Positions 18,231 through 27,645 are shown, counted from the first letter of the stretch. The stretch: DNA of 64,000 nucleotides from Bacillota bacterium (GCA_023441965.1 JAEZNB010000012.1:226214-290213); one strand, 5' to 3'. Numbers and translations: made by a program. The notes: generated from the letters alone by a model not told the origin.

Positions 18231-18483
18231 TAAACCCTTCCCCTGGCCTATCCATTGAGTAAGCGTAAATCAGGCTGTCGCAGGACTATTTATACTCCTC
18301 CTACAACAATCATACTATTATACCCCTCCAGTAAACCCTTCCCCTGACCTATCCGATGAGTAAGCGTAAATCAGGCTGTCGCAGGACTGTTTATACTCCT
18401 CCTACAACAATTATACTATTATACCCCTCCAGTAAACCCTTCCCCTGACCTATCCGTTGAGTAAGCGTAAATCAGGCTGTCGC
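18231..18483. repeat. 101-bp tandem repeat, 2.5 copies
   Basis: Units start at 18232, 18333 and 18434, each with AAACCCTTCCCCTG, then GAGTAAGCGTAAATCAGG and CTGTCGC. The first two units are full length (period exactly 101) with only a few substitutions; the third stops after about 50 bases. There are no spacer-like variable segments, so this is not CRISPR. Each unit holds CCTGA...TCAGG arms that could form a hairpin. Nothing coding is seen. Confidence 0.9.
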
Positions 18484-18498
18484 TCGAAGACTATAAAC

Positions 18499-18710
18499 AG
18501 GGCTGTTTCTAAATAACCTAAAAAGATACAAGAGGTCCTTTATACTCCCCATAATGCACTCTTTAGAAGACATGGCATCATATTTGTAGGACTGAAAGCG
18601 GACTTTAGTCCGATAGCAGTACACAAATATGATGTTGTGTCTTCTAACGAGTGTGTGAGGGGAGTATGAAAGGTGCCTCTTGTATCAACTCAGCTATAAG
18701 AAACAGCCCT
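18499..18710. repeat. Palindromic MITE-like element, copy B
   Basis: A 212-bp element bounded by AGGGCTGTTTCT and AGAAACAGCCCT. It lies in the orientation opposite to copies A and C, with CCCATAATGCACT on the left and AGTGTGTGAGGGGA on the right. The central tip is GGACTGAAAGCGGACTTTAGTCC. Internal sequence differs from copies A and C, but base-pairing between arms is preserved (for example ATACAAGAGGT/CCTCTTGTAT). It lies 64 bases after groEL and may terminate that operon. Confidence 0.85.
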
Positions 18711-18774
18711 ATACACAACCGTCAATCGACAGCCTCATTCAATTCTTACCAAATCACATCCCAGGGGATGGGGT

Positions 18775-20397
18775 TTACATCATGCCCATTCCCGGTCCTC
18801 CTGCGGGCATTGCAGGCTCCTTCTCCTTGATGTTGGCCACTACGGACTCAGTGGTCAGAAGGGTGGAAGCTACGCTGGTTGCATTTTGCAGAGCGCTTCT
18901 TGCTACCTTGGTAGGATCTAAGATGCCTGCTTCAACCATATCTACATACTGCTCGGTCAGAGCATCGAAGCCGATACCGGGATTGCTTTCCTTCACCTTG
19001 CTGATAACTACAGAGCCTTCCAGACCTGCATTGGATACGATGCAGTATAAGGGGGACTCAAGGGTCTTCAGGATGATGTTGGCACCGGTCTTCTCGTCTC
19101 CCTCCAGGCCAGCTGCCAACATAGCAACTTCCTTGGAAGCATGGATGAATACGGAGCCACCGCCTGCTACGATACCCTCTTCTACTGCTGCCTTGGTGGC
19201 TGCGAGAGCATCTTCCATACGGAGCTTGTTCTCCTTCATTTCTGTCTCGGTAGCTGCACCTACTCTGATCACTGCTACGCCGCCTGCCAGCTTCGCCAGT
19301 CTCTCCTGCAGCTTCTCTTTATCAAATTCAGAGGTGGTCTCTTCGATCTGAGCCTTGATCTGATTGATTCTTGCCTTAATCTCTTCCTTGCTGCCCTCAC
19401 CGTCAACGATGATGGTATTCTCCTTCTGAACCTTAACGGACTTAGCACGACCCAGCTGTGCCATCGTGGTCTCCTTCAGGTCCAGACCCAGCTCATCGGT
19501 AATAACGGTTCCACCGGTCAGGATCGCGATATCCTGCAGCATGGCCTTTCTTCTGTCGCCATAGCCGGGAGCCTTAACTGCAACCACGGTAAAGGTTCCT
19601 CTCAATTTATTCAGTACTAAGGTGGTAAGTGCTTCACCCTCTACATCCTCAGCAATGATTAAGAGTCTTGCGCCGGACTGTACGATCTGCTCCAGTACCG
19701 GTAAAATCTCCTGGATATTGGAGATCTTCTTGTCAGTAATCAGGATGTAAGGATTGTCAAGCACAGCTTCCATCTTATCCATATCTGTGCACATATATGC
19801 GGAGATATAGCCGCGGTCGAACTGCATACCTTCAACCAGCTCAAGCTCAGTCTTCATGGTCTTGGATTCCTCGATTGTGATAACACCATCGTTGGATACC
19901 TTATCCATAGCATCTGCAACCAGCTGTCCTACGGTATCATCTCCGGCGGAGATCGCAGCTACTCTTGCGATCTGGTCCTTACCCTTTAAGGTGGAGCTCA
20001 TCTTTACGATTGCATCTACTGCAGCATCGGTTGCCTTCTTCATACCCTTTCTTAAAATAATAGGGTTCGCACCTGCTGCCAGGTTCTTCATACCTTCGGA
20101 AATCATAGCCTGTGCAAGAACGGTTGCTGTGGTAGTACCGTCACCGGCTACATCATTTGTCTTTGTTGCTACTTCCTTCACCAGCTGAGCGCCCATATTC
20201 TCGAAGGCATCCTCCAGCTCGATCTCCTTGGCGATGGTAACACCATCATTGGTGATTAAAGGTGTTCCAAAGGATTTATCAAGAACTACATTTCTACCCT
20301 TAGGGCCTAAGGTAACCCGTACTGTATTCGCTAATTTGTTAACACCTGCTTCTAAAGCCGCACGTGCATCTGCACCGTATTTGATCTGCTTTGCCAT
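18775..20397 (-). CDS. groEL: Chaperonin GroEL
   Basis: This 540-residue ATP-driven folding chaperone forms the double-ring complex with GroES. It begins AKQIKYGADARAAL and carries the ATP site motifs LGPKGRNVVLD and GDGTTTATVLAQ, the conserved apical region and the typical C-terminal GGPGMGMM tail. Length is normal for the family. It follows groES after 20 bases under a shared CIRCE-controlled promoter. Confidence 0.99.
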   Translation of the reverse strand: MAKQIKYGADARAALEAGVNKLANTVRVTLGPKGRNVVLDKSFGTPLITNDGVTIAKEIELEDAFENMGAQLVKEVATKTNDVAGDGTTTATVLAQAMISEGMKNLAAGANPIILRKGMKKATDAAVDAIVKMSSTLKGKDQIARVAAISAGDDTVGQLVADAMDKVSNDGVITIEESKTMKTELELVEGMQFDRGYISAYMCTDMDKMEAVLDNPYILITDKKISNIQEILPVLEQIVQSGARLLIIAEDVEGEALTTLVLNKLRGTFTVVAVKAPGYGDRRKAMLQDIAILTGGTVITDELGLDLKETTMAQLGRAKSVKVQKENTIIVDGEGSKEEIKARINQIKAQIEETTSEFDKEKLQERLAKLAGGVAVIRVGAATETEMKENKLRMEDALAATKAAVEEGIVAGGGSVFIHASKEVAMLAAGLEGDEKTGANIILKTLESPLYCIVSNAGLEGSVVISKVKESNPGIGFDALTEQYVDMVEAGILDPTKVARSALQNATSVASTLLTTESVVANIKEKEPAMPAGGPGMGMM

Positions 20398-20417
20398 ATC
20401 TATCTTTCCTCCTTAAC

Positions 20418-20705
20418 TTAGTCTTCTACAACTGCAACGATGTCGTTCTGCTTTACGATAATGAATTCCTCATCCTCCAGCTTCACTTCCGTGCCTGCAT
20501 ACTTAGAATAGATCACTTTGTCTCCAACCTTGACCTGCATCACAACTTCCTTCCCGTCGATTACTCCACCGGGACCTACTGCGATAACCTCAGCCTGCTG
20601 GGGCTTCTCCTTGGCCTGACCGGGAAGTACGATGCCGGATTTTGTGGTCTCTTCGGCTACTAACTGCTTTAATACTACCTTATCTCCTAATGGTACAAGT
20701 TTCAT
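20418..20705 (-). CDS. groES: Co-chaperonin GroES
   Basis: This 95-residue lid subunit of the GroEL chaperonin shows the family landmarks LVPLGDKVVLK, the mobile loop EETTKSGIVLPG, the GPGG turn and the closing YSKYAGTEVKLEDEEFIIV block. It is first in the groES-groEL operon, about 50 bases downstream of a perfect CIRCE operator. Confidence 0.99.
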   Translation of the reverse strand: MKLVPLGDKVVLKQLVAEETTKSGIVLPGQAKEKPQQAEVIAVGPGGVIDGKEVVMQVKVGDKVIYSKYAGTEVKLEDEEFIIVKQNDIVAVVED

Positions 20706-20755
20706 ATGATTTCCTCCTTCAATATTTTCTTCATTTTCAGCTTTTTAGAGAATTA

Positions 20756-20782
20756 TTAGCACTCTTATTGATTGAGTGCTAA
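20756..20782. promoter_or_regulatory. CIRCE operator (HrcA site)
   Basis: TTAGCACTC, nine bases, GAGTGCTAA: a perfect CIRCE inverted repeat between the promoter and groES. It binds the HrcA repressor, giving heat-shock control. Confidence 0.98.
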
Positions 20783-20793
20783 CCGATGTTTAT

Positions 20794-20822
20794 ATATTAG
20801 TAAATTTGCCTTTAATATGCAA
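20794..20822 (-). promoter_or_regulatory. groESL sigma-A promoter
   Basis: On the minus strand TTGCAT (20822-20817) and TAATAT (20799-20794) are separated by 17 bases, directly upstream of CIRCE. Confidence 0.75.
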
Positions 20823-20908
20823 CTTCACTTCTCATTCAATTCTGGCGCATTTCTTGTGTTTGCTCTTAAAAGCTCTCGTAAGCTATGTTTTTCTCATTTT
20901 TTCTTAAA

Positions 20909-20934
20909 AGAGGGCCGTTTTGAAACAGCCCTCT
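20909..20934. terminator. Terminator after the DUF6062 gene
   Basis: AGAGGGC and GCCCTCT with GTTT/AAAC inside form a strong hairpin. On the minus strand it is followed by TTTTAAG and ends the glnS-DUF2225-DUF6062 unit. Its GGGCTGTTTC arm matches the ends of the palindromic elements. Confidence 0.75.
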
Positions 20935-20994
20935 TCACTCATTTCTAAACATACTATATTAGTATATTCCCATCGTGGAACGATATACCATAAT

Positions 20995-21711
20995 TTATAT
21001 AATACTGTTTGTTTTGAGCATAGCGCGGGGCATCGCATCCCTGGCATTCTTCCAGGGCTCCTCCGCATAACGGTAATCAAACTTATTGATAAACCATTCC
21101 AAATCATCTCTGACCCGTTTCATGTTCTCCAGATACAAGCGATCCAGCTCCTTCAGGAAGCCATACAGCTCATCCCCGCTTAAGGCTTTCGGAGCCTTAC
21201 TTTGAAGCAGGCTATAGTGGCTTCTGCAAAAACCCTTACAGGCAGAGAATTTACTCCGGAATTCCGTCTCTGTATGATACAGATAGAATATCGTAGCAAT
21301 ATACCGTTCAAAGGTCCCCTCAATTTTGTCACAGATGTAGCAGGTACTCTTTCGCTTTTCCGAAGAAGCATCCGATGCGGCCTGGTCTCCCTTCTTCCGA
21401 AACAAAGAAGAAAGGGGAAGCTTCGCATTCAGGCCTGTATGCTTTTCCGCTTCCCTGATCAGCAGATCCATATGGCTCTTCAGGATCAGGGCCAGTCCCA
21501 AACGGTTCTGGTTCTTATACAGGAGCTCCAGATGCTTGCCACAGAAGCCCAGGCGGGAGGTCTCTCCCCGGATATCATCATCCATATAGCTGGGTCCCAT
21601 CGTAAAATCTATGGCCTTCTCCTCCAGGGCTTTATACATCGCACAGAGAGGGCATTCACAATCAGTATCAAAGGCTTCATTCACCGGGATGGTGTGCAGT
21701 TTTTCTTTCAA
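20995..21711 (-). CDS. DUF6062 family protein
   Basis: This 238-residue cytoplasmic protein of unknown function has Cys pairs in CECPLCAMY near residue 20 and in STCYICDKIE near 125, plus isolated FCGKH and FCRSHY motifs. Together these suggest two metal- or zinc-binding sites in a helical protein. The start is TTG placed directly after the TAA of the DUF2225 gene, with GAGG 8 bases upstream, so translation is coupled. I recognise the family from its N-terminal pattern but know of no function. Confidence 0.8.
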   Translation of the reverse strand: MKEKLHTIPVNEAFDTDCECPLCAMYKALEEKAIDFTMGPSYMDDDIRGETSRLGFCGKHLELLYKNQNRLGLALILKSHMDLLIREAEKHTGLNAKLPLSSLFRKKGDQAASDASSEKRKSTCYICDKIEGTFERYIATIFYLYHTETEFRSKFSACKGFCRSHYSLLQSKAPKALSGDELYGFLKELDRLYLENMKRVRDDLEWFINKFDYRYAEEPWKNARDAMPRAMLKTNSII

Positions 21712-22551
21712 TTATTTTTCCTCTTTGATCATTTCTTTGATTTCTCTGGCCTTGGATTTTATCCGCTCATTGGAATCCCTTGCGATCAGCACCTTGGAGA
21801 TCCAGCGGCTTGCCTCGTCGTATCTCTTGAGCTTTCTAGCCAGATCAGCAGCCAGAAGAGTAATTGTATTTTCATCCATTCCGCACATGGGGAAGGTCTC
21901 CTTACTAAAGGCCTCTATAAAGCCCTCGTAAGCTTTGGAGAGGAACTCCAGCTCTTCCTTCACCAGGTTCTCCATGACAACCGCATAATCCGCTGTGTCC
22001 TTGGGCAGGTTCTCTGCCTTACCTCGAATCAGCCACGCGGTCTTCAGACAGGTATAGGCCCGCTCCGAGGTTTTCGACTTCTTCACAATCGCATTCACCA
22101 GCGCCAGCTTATGTCGGGTAATTGCATCATCATAGGTAAGGATATTCCCTGTTTCCTTCACACCGTGGAAGGAGGCAGAAATATTCTTCTTAATTAAGGA
22201 AGCCTGAGTATTGGTCACATATTTGAAAAAGCGGCTCAATGCTGTATATCCGCAGAAGGGACAGAGAATCGCATCATATTTCAGAGGATCCGCCAACTGA
22301 TACCTGGGTCGAAGGTCTGTGTCTAAGGAAAGGAGCTTGACCTTACCTGACTTAACCATCTTTGCTTTGAATTCCTTGTCACAAACAGGGCAGATGTGGG
22401 TTTTGTCAAATATAATATCTTCCTCGGAAAAAGAAGCTTTTGCTTCCGCAGCAGGTTCCTTGCTCTCTTCCTTCTCTTTCTCATCATATACATTAATCTC
22501 AGACAGGTTGCTAAGCCCGAATTGTTCCAATCCGGAAAATAAATTCGCCAT
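21712..22551 (-). CDS. DUF2225 family protein
   Basis: This 279-residue protein of the DUF2225 family has two CxxC pairs, CPVCDKEF (about 54-57) and CPFCGYTA (about 97-100), probably forming a zinc site, followed by an alpha-helical TPR-like region to the end. No membrane segment is seen. It sits between glnS and the DUF6062 gene and is co-transcribed with both. Function is unknown. Confidence 0.85.
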   Translation of the reverse strand: MANLFSGLEQFGLSNLSEINVYDEKEKEESKEPAAEAKASFSEEDIIFDKTHICPVCDKEFKAKMVKSGKVKLLSLDTDLRPRYQLADPLKYDAILCPFCGYTALSRFFKYVTNTQASLIKKNISASFHGVKETGNILTYDDAITRHKLALVNAIVKKSKTSERAYTCLKTAWLIRGKAENLPKDTADYAVVMENLVKEELEFLSKAYEGFIEAFSKETFPMCGMDENTITLLAADLARKLKRYDEASRWISKVLIARDSNERIKSKAREIKEMIKEEK

Positions 22552-22608
22552 AATCTATCCCCCATTTCTGAATTTTCTTAAACGTGCTTTTCTCTTCTTT
22601 CCATGTAA

Positions 22609-24312
22609 CTATTCGGGTTTATAAGAGCTTTTCAGCGATACAATGCGGTTATATACCGGGTTCTCCGCAGTAGAATCCTTACTGTCCAAACAGAAGTAGC
22701 CCTGTCTTAAGAACTGATATCTGGCAGGCGGTAAGGCTCCTGCCGTACTGGGCTCCAGATAGCAATTCTTCAATATCGTTATGGAGTTGGGATTGAGGTT
22801 CAGACTGCCATCCTCATTATATACACCCTTTTCCTCGTCCACGATGTTCTCATAAAGGCGAACCTCTGCTTTGATTGCTGTCTCAGCAGCAACCCAGTGG
22901 ATGGTACCCTTAACCTTTCTGGCATTAAAACCTGATCCGCTCTTGGTCTCCGGGTCGTAGGTACAATGTATCTCTGTCACCTTCCCGTTATCATCCGTCT
23001 GATAGCTTACACAGGTGACAAAATATGCATTCATCAGTCTCACTTCGTTGCCGGGGAAGAGCCGGAAATACTTCTTCGGAGGTTCGATCATGAAATCTTC
23101 TCTATCAATATATAAGACCTTGCCAAAGGGTACCTGTCTGACACCCATGGCTTCATTCTCCTGGTTATTGGGTGCTTCCAGATACTCAATCTGTCCTTCC
23201 GGATAATTATCTATAATCAGCTTAATGGGATCCAGTACTGCCATGACTCTGGGAGCCTTAAGCTTCAGATCCTCTCTGATGCAGTACTCCAGCATGGCAT
23301 AATCCACGGAGCTTTGACTCTTGGATACACCGACCAGTTCCATAAACATCTGAAGTGATTCCGGCGTGAAGCCCCTTCTTCTTAAGGCATTGATGGATAC
23401 CAGCCTGGGATCATCCCAGCCATCCACGATGCCTTCCTCCACGAGCTTCTTGATATAACGCTTGCCGGTGATCACATTGGTCAGATACATCTTGGCAAAT
23501 TCTATCTGCTTGGGAGGGCACTCATATTCCAGCTCATTTACCACCCAGTCGTATAAGGGACGGTGGTCTTCAAATTCCAGGGTGCAGATAGAATGCGTCA
23601 CTCCCTCGATTGCATCCTCAATCGGATGAGCAAAATCATACATGGGGTAGATGCACCACTTATCCCCTGTATTGTGGTGAGAAATCTTGGCAACGCGGTA
23701 GATGACCGGATCTCTCATATTCATATTGGGAGAAGCCATATCGATCTTGGCTCGGAGGACCATGGACCCGTCCTCATATTTGCCTGCTCTCATCTCCTCG
23801 AACAGACGGAGGTTCTCTTCGATGCTGCGGTCCCTGTAGGGGCTGTTCTTACCGGCTTCTGTCAGGGTCCCTCTGTATTCCCTGATCTGATCTGCAGTCA
23901 ATTCACAGACAAAAGCCTTACCCTTCTTAATCAGCTTCACAGCCGCTTCATACATTTGTTCAAAATAATCCGATGCGTAGAAGAGGCGGTCCTCAAAATC
24001 AGCACCCACCCATTTCACATCCTCTATGATGGAATCCACAAACTCCGTCTTCTCCTTCGTAGGATTGGTATCATCAAAACGGAGATTGAACTTACCACCG
24101 TATTTCTTCGCCAGCCCGTAATTTAAAAGAATGGATTTGGCATGGCCGATGTGAAGATATCCGTTGGGCTCCGGTGGAAATCTCGTTATAATCTTCTTGA
24201 CCTTACCTTCCTCCAGATCCTTATCGATGATCAGCTCGATAAAGTTCTTGGATACCGGTGCCGTATCCTCCTGTAAATTCTCTTTATTTTCGAACGTATC
24301 CTTATTATCCAT
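22609..24312 (-). CDS. glnS: Glutaminyl-tRNA synthetase
   Basis: This 567-residue class I synthetase charges tRNA-Gln. The ATP site motif PPEPNGYLHIGHAKS has HIGH at residues 54-57, and VSKSQSSVDY near residue 275 takes the place of KMSKS. The catalytic domain is followed by the beta-barrel anticodon-binding region. Direct GlnRS is not universal in Firmicutes, many of which use GatCAB; its presence is common in Lachnospiraceae-type Clostridia. ATG has GGAGG upstream. It heads a three-gene unit. Confidence 0.97.
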   Translation of the reverse strand: MDNKDTFENKENLQEDTAPVSKNFIELIIDKDLEEGKVKKIITRFPPEPNGYLHIGHAKSILLNYGLAKKYGGKFNLRFDDTNPTKEKTEFVDSIIEDVKWVGADFEDRLFYASDYFEQMYEAAVKLIKKGKAFVCELTADQIREYRGTLTEAGKNSPYRDRSIEENLRLFEEMRAGKYEDGSMVLRAKIDMASPNMNMRDPVIYRVAKISHHNTGDKWCIYPMYDFAHPIEDAIEGVTHSICTLEFEDHRPLYDWVVNELEYECPPKQIEFAKMYLTNVITGKRYIKKLVEEGIVDGWDDPRLVSINALRRRGFTPESLQMFMELVGVSKSQSSVDYAMLEYCIREDLKLKAPRVMAVLDPIKLIIDNYPEGQIEYLEAPNNQENEAMGVRQVPFGKVLYIDREDFMIEPPKKYFRLFPGNEVRLMNAYFVTCVSYQTDDNGKVTEIHCTYDPETKSGSGFNARKVKGTIHWVAAETAIKAEVRLYENIVDEEKGVYNEDGSLNLNPNSITILKNCYLEPSTAGALPPARYQFLRQGYFCLDSKDSTAENPVYNRIVSLKSSYKPE

Positions 24313-24437
24313 GTTTCCTCCTGGTTCATTCCTTGTGATGTCAATTCAATCACTAATATTTAGTAATTATTTCCCATATCCGGTCTACATATGTTATATA
24401 ATACCACAATCTTTTTTAAGATTAAAGTACTATTTAG

Positions 24438-24483
24438 AAAAACCCGTCCGGGACCTGAATTCCTATAGGTTCCTGACGGGTTT
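24438..24483. terminator. Terminator between glnS and SleB-like genes
   Basis: AAACCCGTC and GACGGGTTT enclose a further pairing GGACCT/AGGTTCC. It lies just beyond the stop codon of the SleB-like gene and reads as a terminator on the minus strand. Confidence 0.75.
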
Positions 24484-24500
24484 ATGATGCTCTGTGCTTA

Positions 24501-25445
24501 TTATTTCGTTCTGTAGAAGATATGATCCCCGATAATCTTATAGTCGGGATATTGCTTCTTGATCCGTTTGGGGCTTTTATTCACCGCATTGAAGCAGAGA
24601 TAGCTTCCGATATTATTCTCTCCGCCAAGGGCTGCCTTTGCTGCCTTGATCGCCTTATTCATGGCTTGTTTCTCGGCTTCCGGATTACCTCCTGTGAACT
24701 TCCCGCTGTCGTAAGCCGCCAAGGCCTTATCCAGCATGCTTAATCCGGTCTTTTTACTCTTGACCGTAACAGCAAATTGTACGGACCATTTCTTATCGTA
24801 TATGACTTCCTTAATAGTATTACAATGAGAATATACCGGGCTCTTCACTCTGTTTAATACGACATTTGCCACTGCAAGCATTCCCTTATAGGACTGGTTA
24901 CCGGCTTCCGCATAGATCAGGCAGGAAAGAAGTCTAAGATCCTTCTCGGAATAGGAGGGCTTAGCAGCCTTCTCCACCTTCTTCGTAGTCTCAGCGACTT
25001 TTACCGGCTCCTGCTTAGGCGTAGGTTCCGTCACAGGTTCGGGTTCAGGCTCTGCCACAGGTGCTGCTACAGGCTCTTCATCAGGTTCATCCTCAATAAC
25101 TTCTGTAATAACCGGCTCCTCAGGCTCCTTTTCAACATAGAATACCTGTCCCTGCTCGTCAATATAGACCTCGTAACCATCCACTAACAGTGGATCTTCC
25201 TCTGCAGGTAAAGCGTCGGTATCGGCTGTTTCCCCATCCTCAGTCTCGCTAGCTACTGTATCCTCAGCTAATGACTGAAGGGCGGTCTGATTGGTGCTCT
25301 TATTGTCAGTATCATATGTAAGATTATCCTGCTGCGCCTGCACTGCTTCGGAAGCAAATGCAACTCCGCTGACGTTGGCTACAATCAGCACTGCCGCAAG
25401 TAATAATAACACAATCTGCTTTCTCTTCTTCATGCTTTCACCCAA
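24501..25445 (-). CDS. SleB-type cell wall hydrolase
   Basis: This 314-residue exported hydrolase has a signal peptide (to about residue 32), a long acidic Glu/Pro/Thr-rich linker (about 75-165), and a C-terminal Hydrolase_2 (SleB/CwlJ) domain that begins SEKDLRLLSCLIYAEAGNQ, where the Glu of YAEA is the likely catalytic acid, and continues AVANVVLNRV. SleB-type enzymes are lytic transglycosylases acting on cortex or wall. It opens at TTG 25445 with AAGGA 4 bases upstream; ATG 25433 has only a weak GGGTGA. It stands alone. Confidence 0.88.
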   Translation of the reverse strand: MGESMKKRKQIVLLLLAAVLIVANVSGVAFASEAVQAQQDNLTYDTDNKSTNQTALQSLAEDTVASETEDGETADTDALPAEEDPLLVDGYEVYIDEQGQVFYVEKEPEEPVITEVIEDEPDEEPVAAPVAEPEPEPVTEPTPKQEPVKVAETTKKVEKAAKPSYSEKDLRLLSCLIYAEAGNQSYKGMLAVANVVLNRVKSPVYSHCNTIKEVIYDKKWSVQFAVTVKSKKTGLSMLDKALAAYDSGKFTGGNPEAEKQAMNKAIKAAKAALGGENNIGSYLCFNAVNKSPKRIKKQYPDYKIIGDHIFYRTK

Positions 25446-25639
25446 ATATTCCTTATCAATTTATCAACAATTATTTTACAATCTATAACAATTTGTTAAC
25501 ATTTACTTAATAAGTATAACATATCTTCTTAAAAAATCAACCTCTATTTTTCTCCCCTGCCATATCCCGCAAGTCTTTCGATAACATTTGACACTTTTTT
25601 GTATTATTCAGTTTATTATTCCTATATTCTGCATTTTTA

Positions 25640-25667
25640 TTGACTTTATTACATATATATGTATAAT
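25640..25667 (+). promoter_or_regulatory. Promoter of the hydrogenase-chemoreceptor gene
   Basis: TTGACT (25640-25645) and TATAAT (25662-25667) with a 16-bp spacer. The expected start near 25674 leaves a leader of only about 25 bases before the coding region. Confidence 0.8.
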
Positions 25668-25698
25668 TGGTTAAAAATGATAAAAGGAGGACACACAG

Positions 25699-27618
25699 TT
25701 GACTTTAAATGAGAGCCTAATCTTCACAACAGAGGATTGTATCGGATGTAACAAATGTATCTCCGGTTGTCCGGTCATCGGGGCGAATATTGCGGTTACC
25801 GAGAACGGCAGAAATAAAATCCTGGTTGACGGCACAAAATGTATCCATTGCGGACATTGCCTGGAGAGCTGTGGTCATAACGCCAGACAATTTCGTGATG
25901 ACACCAATGAATTTATATTTGATCTTGAGCATAAGGTTCCTATATCAATTATCCTTGCTCCTTCCTTTTTGATCAATTATCCTGATGCTTATGAGCATGT
26001 TCTGGGATACTTGAAGCACATGGGTGTGGAGCATATCTATAGCGCCAGCTTCGGTGCGGACATCACCACCTGGGCATACATCAATTATATCAAAGACCAT
26101 GACTTTACCGGTGGGGTCTCCCAACCCTGCCCGGCTGTTGTTAATTATGTGGAGCACTATCTTCCTGAGCTGTTACCTAATTTAATGCCCATTCACAGTC
26201 CCCTACTCTGTACGGCAATCTATATCAGGGACTATCTGAAGGACACGAACCGTTTGGCTTTTCTAAGCCCCTGTATCGCCAAGGGCGATGAAATCAAGGA
26301 CAAGAATACAGGCTCTTATATTACCTACAATGTAACCTTTAAGCACCTGATGGATCGGTTATCTACCCTTGACTTAAGCTCTTACCATGCAAGTGATGAG
26401 ATCGATTACGGCTTGGGTTCCATCTATCCCATGCCCGGAGGTCTGAAGGAAAATGTGGAGCATTTTCTGGGGAAGGAGAACCTGGTCAGACAGATCGAGG
26501 GGGAGTGCCATGTATATGATTATCTGAAGCTATACCTAAACAGAATCAGAAATCATCAGCGCCTTCCTCTGCTGGTGGACGCCCTGAATTGCTCACAGGG
26601 CTGTAATTTCGGTACCGCTACCGCAAGCAAGCTGACCCATAATGATGATCTTTTGTTTGCTCTGCAGGAGCAGAGAGCCAGAACCTCTACCGATAAGCTG
26701 GACCCCTACGATGTCACCGTAGCCCCTGAGGAGCGGCTTCGAAGATTGAATATGAAATTCATGAGCTTAAGGCCCAAGGACTTTATCCGCAGATATCAGA
26801 CGGACGCTGTAGTCTTGGAGAAGGAGCTTTCCGATACAGATCTGGATGAGATCTTTCAGGATATGAACAAGCTCACGACAGAGGACCGCCGTATTAACTG
26901 CAGTGCCTGCGGATACGGGAAATGTCAGGAGATGGCCAAAGCAATCTCTTATGGTTATAACCGTAAGGACAACTGTATCCACTATGTGAAGGACGAGCTG
27001 GTTCAGGAGAAGAAGGAAATGGAAGAGCTGGTGGAGCAGCTAAGAAACAGAGAAAGGAAGGAACAGCTTTACCGGGAATTCCTCAATAATTTCGAGGTGC
27101 TTGGGAAAACCATTGCAGACCTCTCACAAGGGAATACCGCAACCTCCCATGAAACTACGGAGATGGCTATGGCCCTCTCTGAACTTAGCCAATACAGCAA
27201 GCTTCTGGAGCAGTCTCTGGACGCCTTCAATGTTTTTATTAAAGCCTATGAGAAATCCAACAGGGAGATCGTGGATATTTCCTTCCAGACCAATCTTCTG
27301 GCCTTAAATGCCGAGATTGAGGCTGCCCGTGCCGGAGATGCCGGTCGTGCCTTCGCCGTGATCGCAAACCAGGTCCGCCTGCTTTCCAATAACACGAAGG
27401 CTGCTGTGGCCATCGGTAAGGAAAACAGCGAGAAGATCCTCCCTGCGATCAGGGAGCTGAAGGAACAAGCCACGCTGTTTGTCACGAATCTGGAGGAGCT
27501 GAATACCAGAACCCAACAGATTGCTGCCGGTGCTGAGGAAATCGCCTCCCAGACAGAGATGCTGGAGCAGGTGTCAGAGTCCTTGGTCAGTCAGATGGAA
27601 GAGGTTATAAACGCTTAG
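25699..27618 (+). CDS. [FeFe]-hydrogenase-like / chemoreceptor fusion sensor
   Basis: This 639-residue cytoplasmic protein joins a redox module to a chemotaxis signalling module. Two [4Fe-4S] ferredoxin motifs (Cys14/17/20/24 and 48/51/54/58) come first. An [FeFe]-hydrogenase H-cluster domain follows, with cluster-ligand cysteines at Cys144 (SQPCP), Cys192 (SPCIAK, with Lys195), Cys298 and Cys302 (NCSQGC). A CxxCGYxxC Fes domain (Cys401/404/409, Cys426) comes next. From about 460 on there is a coiled coil with the MCP core QTNLLALNAEIEAARAGD. The cysteine that shuttles protons in catalytic enzymes (TSCCP) is Pro143 here, so a sensory rather than catalytic role is likely. The start is TTG with AAAGGAGG 8 bases upstream. 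It stands alone. Confidence 0.9.
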   Translation: MTLNESLIFTTEDCIGCNKCISGCPVIGANIAVTENGRNKILVDGTKCIHCGHCLESCGHNARQFRDDTNEFIFDLEHKVPISIILAPSFLINYPDAYEHVLGYLKHMGVEHIYSASFGADITTWAYINYIKDHDFTGGVSQPCPAVVNYVEHYLPELLPNLMPIHSPLLCTAIYIRDYLKDTNRLAFLSPCIAKGDEIKDKNTGSYITYNVTFKHLMDRLSTLDLSSYHASDEIDYGLGSIYPMPGGLKENVEHFLGKENLVRQIEGECHVYDYLKLYLNRIRNHQRLPLLVDALNCSQGCNFGTATASKLTHNDDLLFALQEQRARTSTDKLDPYDVTVAPEERLRRLNMKFMSLRPKDFIRRYQTDAVVLEKELSDTDLDEIFQDMNKLTTEDRRINCSACGYGKCQEMAKAISYGYNRKDNCIHYVKDELVQEKKEMEELVEQLRNRERKEQLYREFLNNFEVLGKTIADLSQGNTATSHETTEMAMALSELSQYSKLLEQSLDAFNVFIKAYEKSNREIVDISFQTNLLALNAEIEAARAGDAGRAFAVIANQVRLLSNNTKAAVAIGKENSEKILPAIRELKEQATLFVTNLEELNTRTQQIAAGAEEIASQTEMLEQVSESLVSQMEEVINA

Positions 27619-27645
27619 TTTATAGAAATATCATAATAATGATAA

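Noticed and set aside
18231..18483. Possible CRISPR array
   Set aside because: The units are 101 bp and repeat end to end with no variable spacers, and no cas genes are nearby.
22609..24312. Glutamyl-tRNA synthetase
   Set aside because: PPEPNGYLHIGHAKS and the all-beta C-terminal domain are features of GlnRS, not bacterial GluRS.
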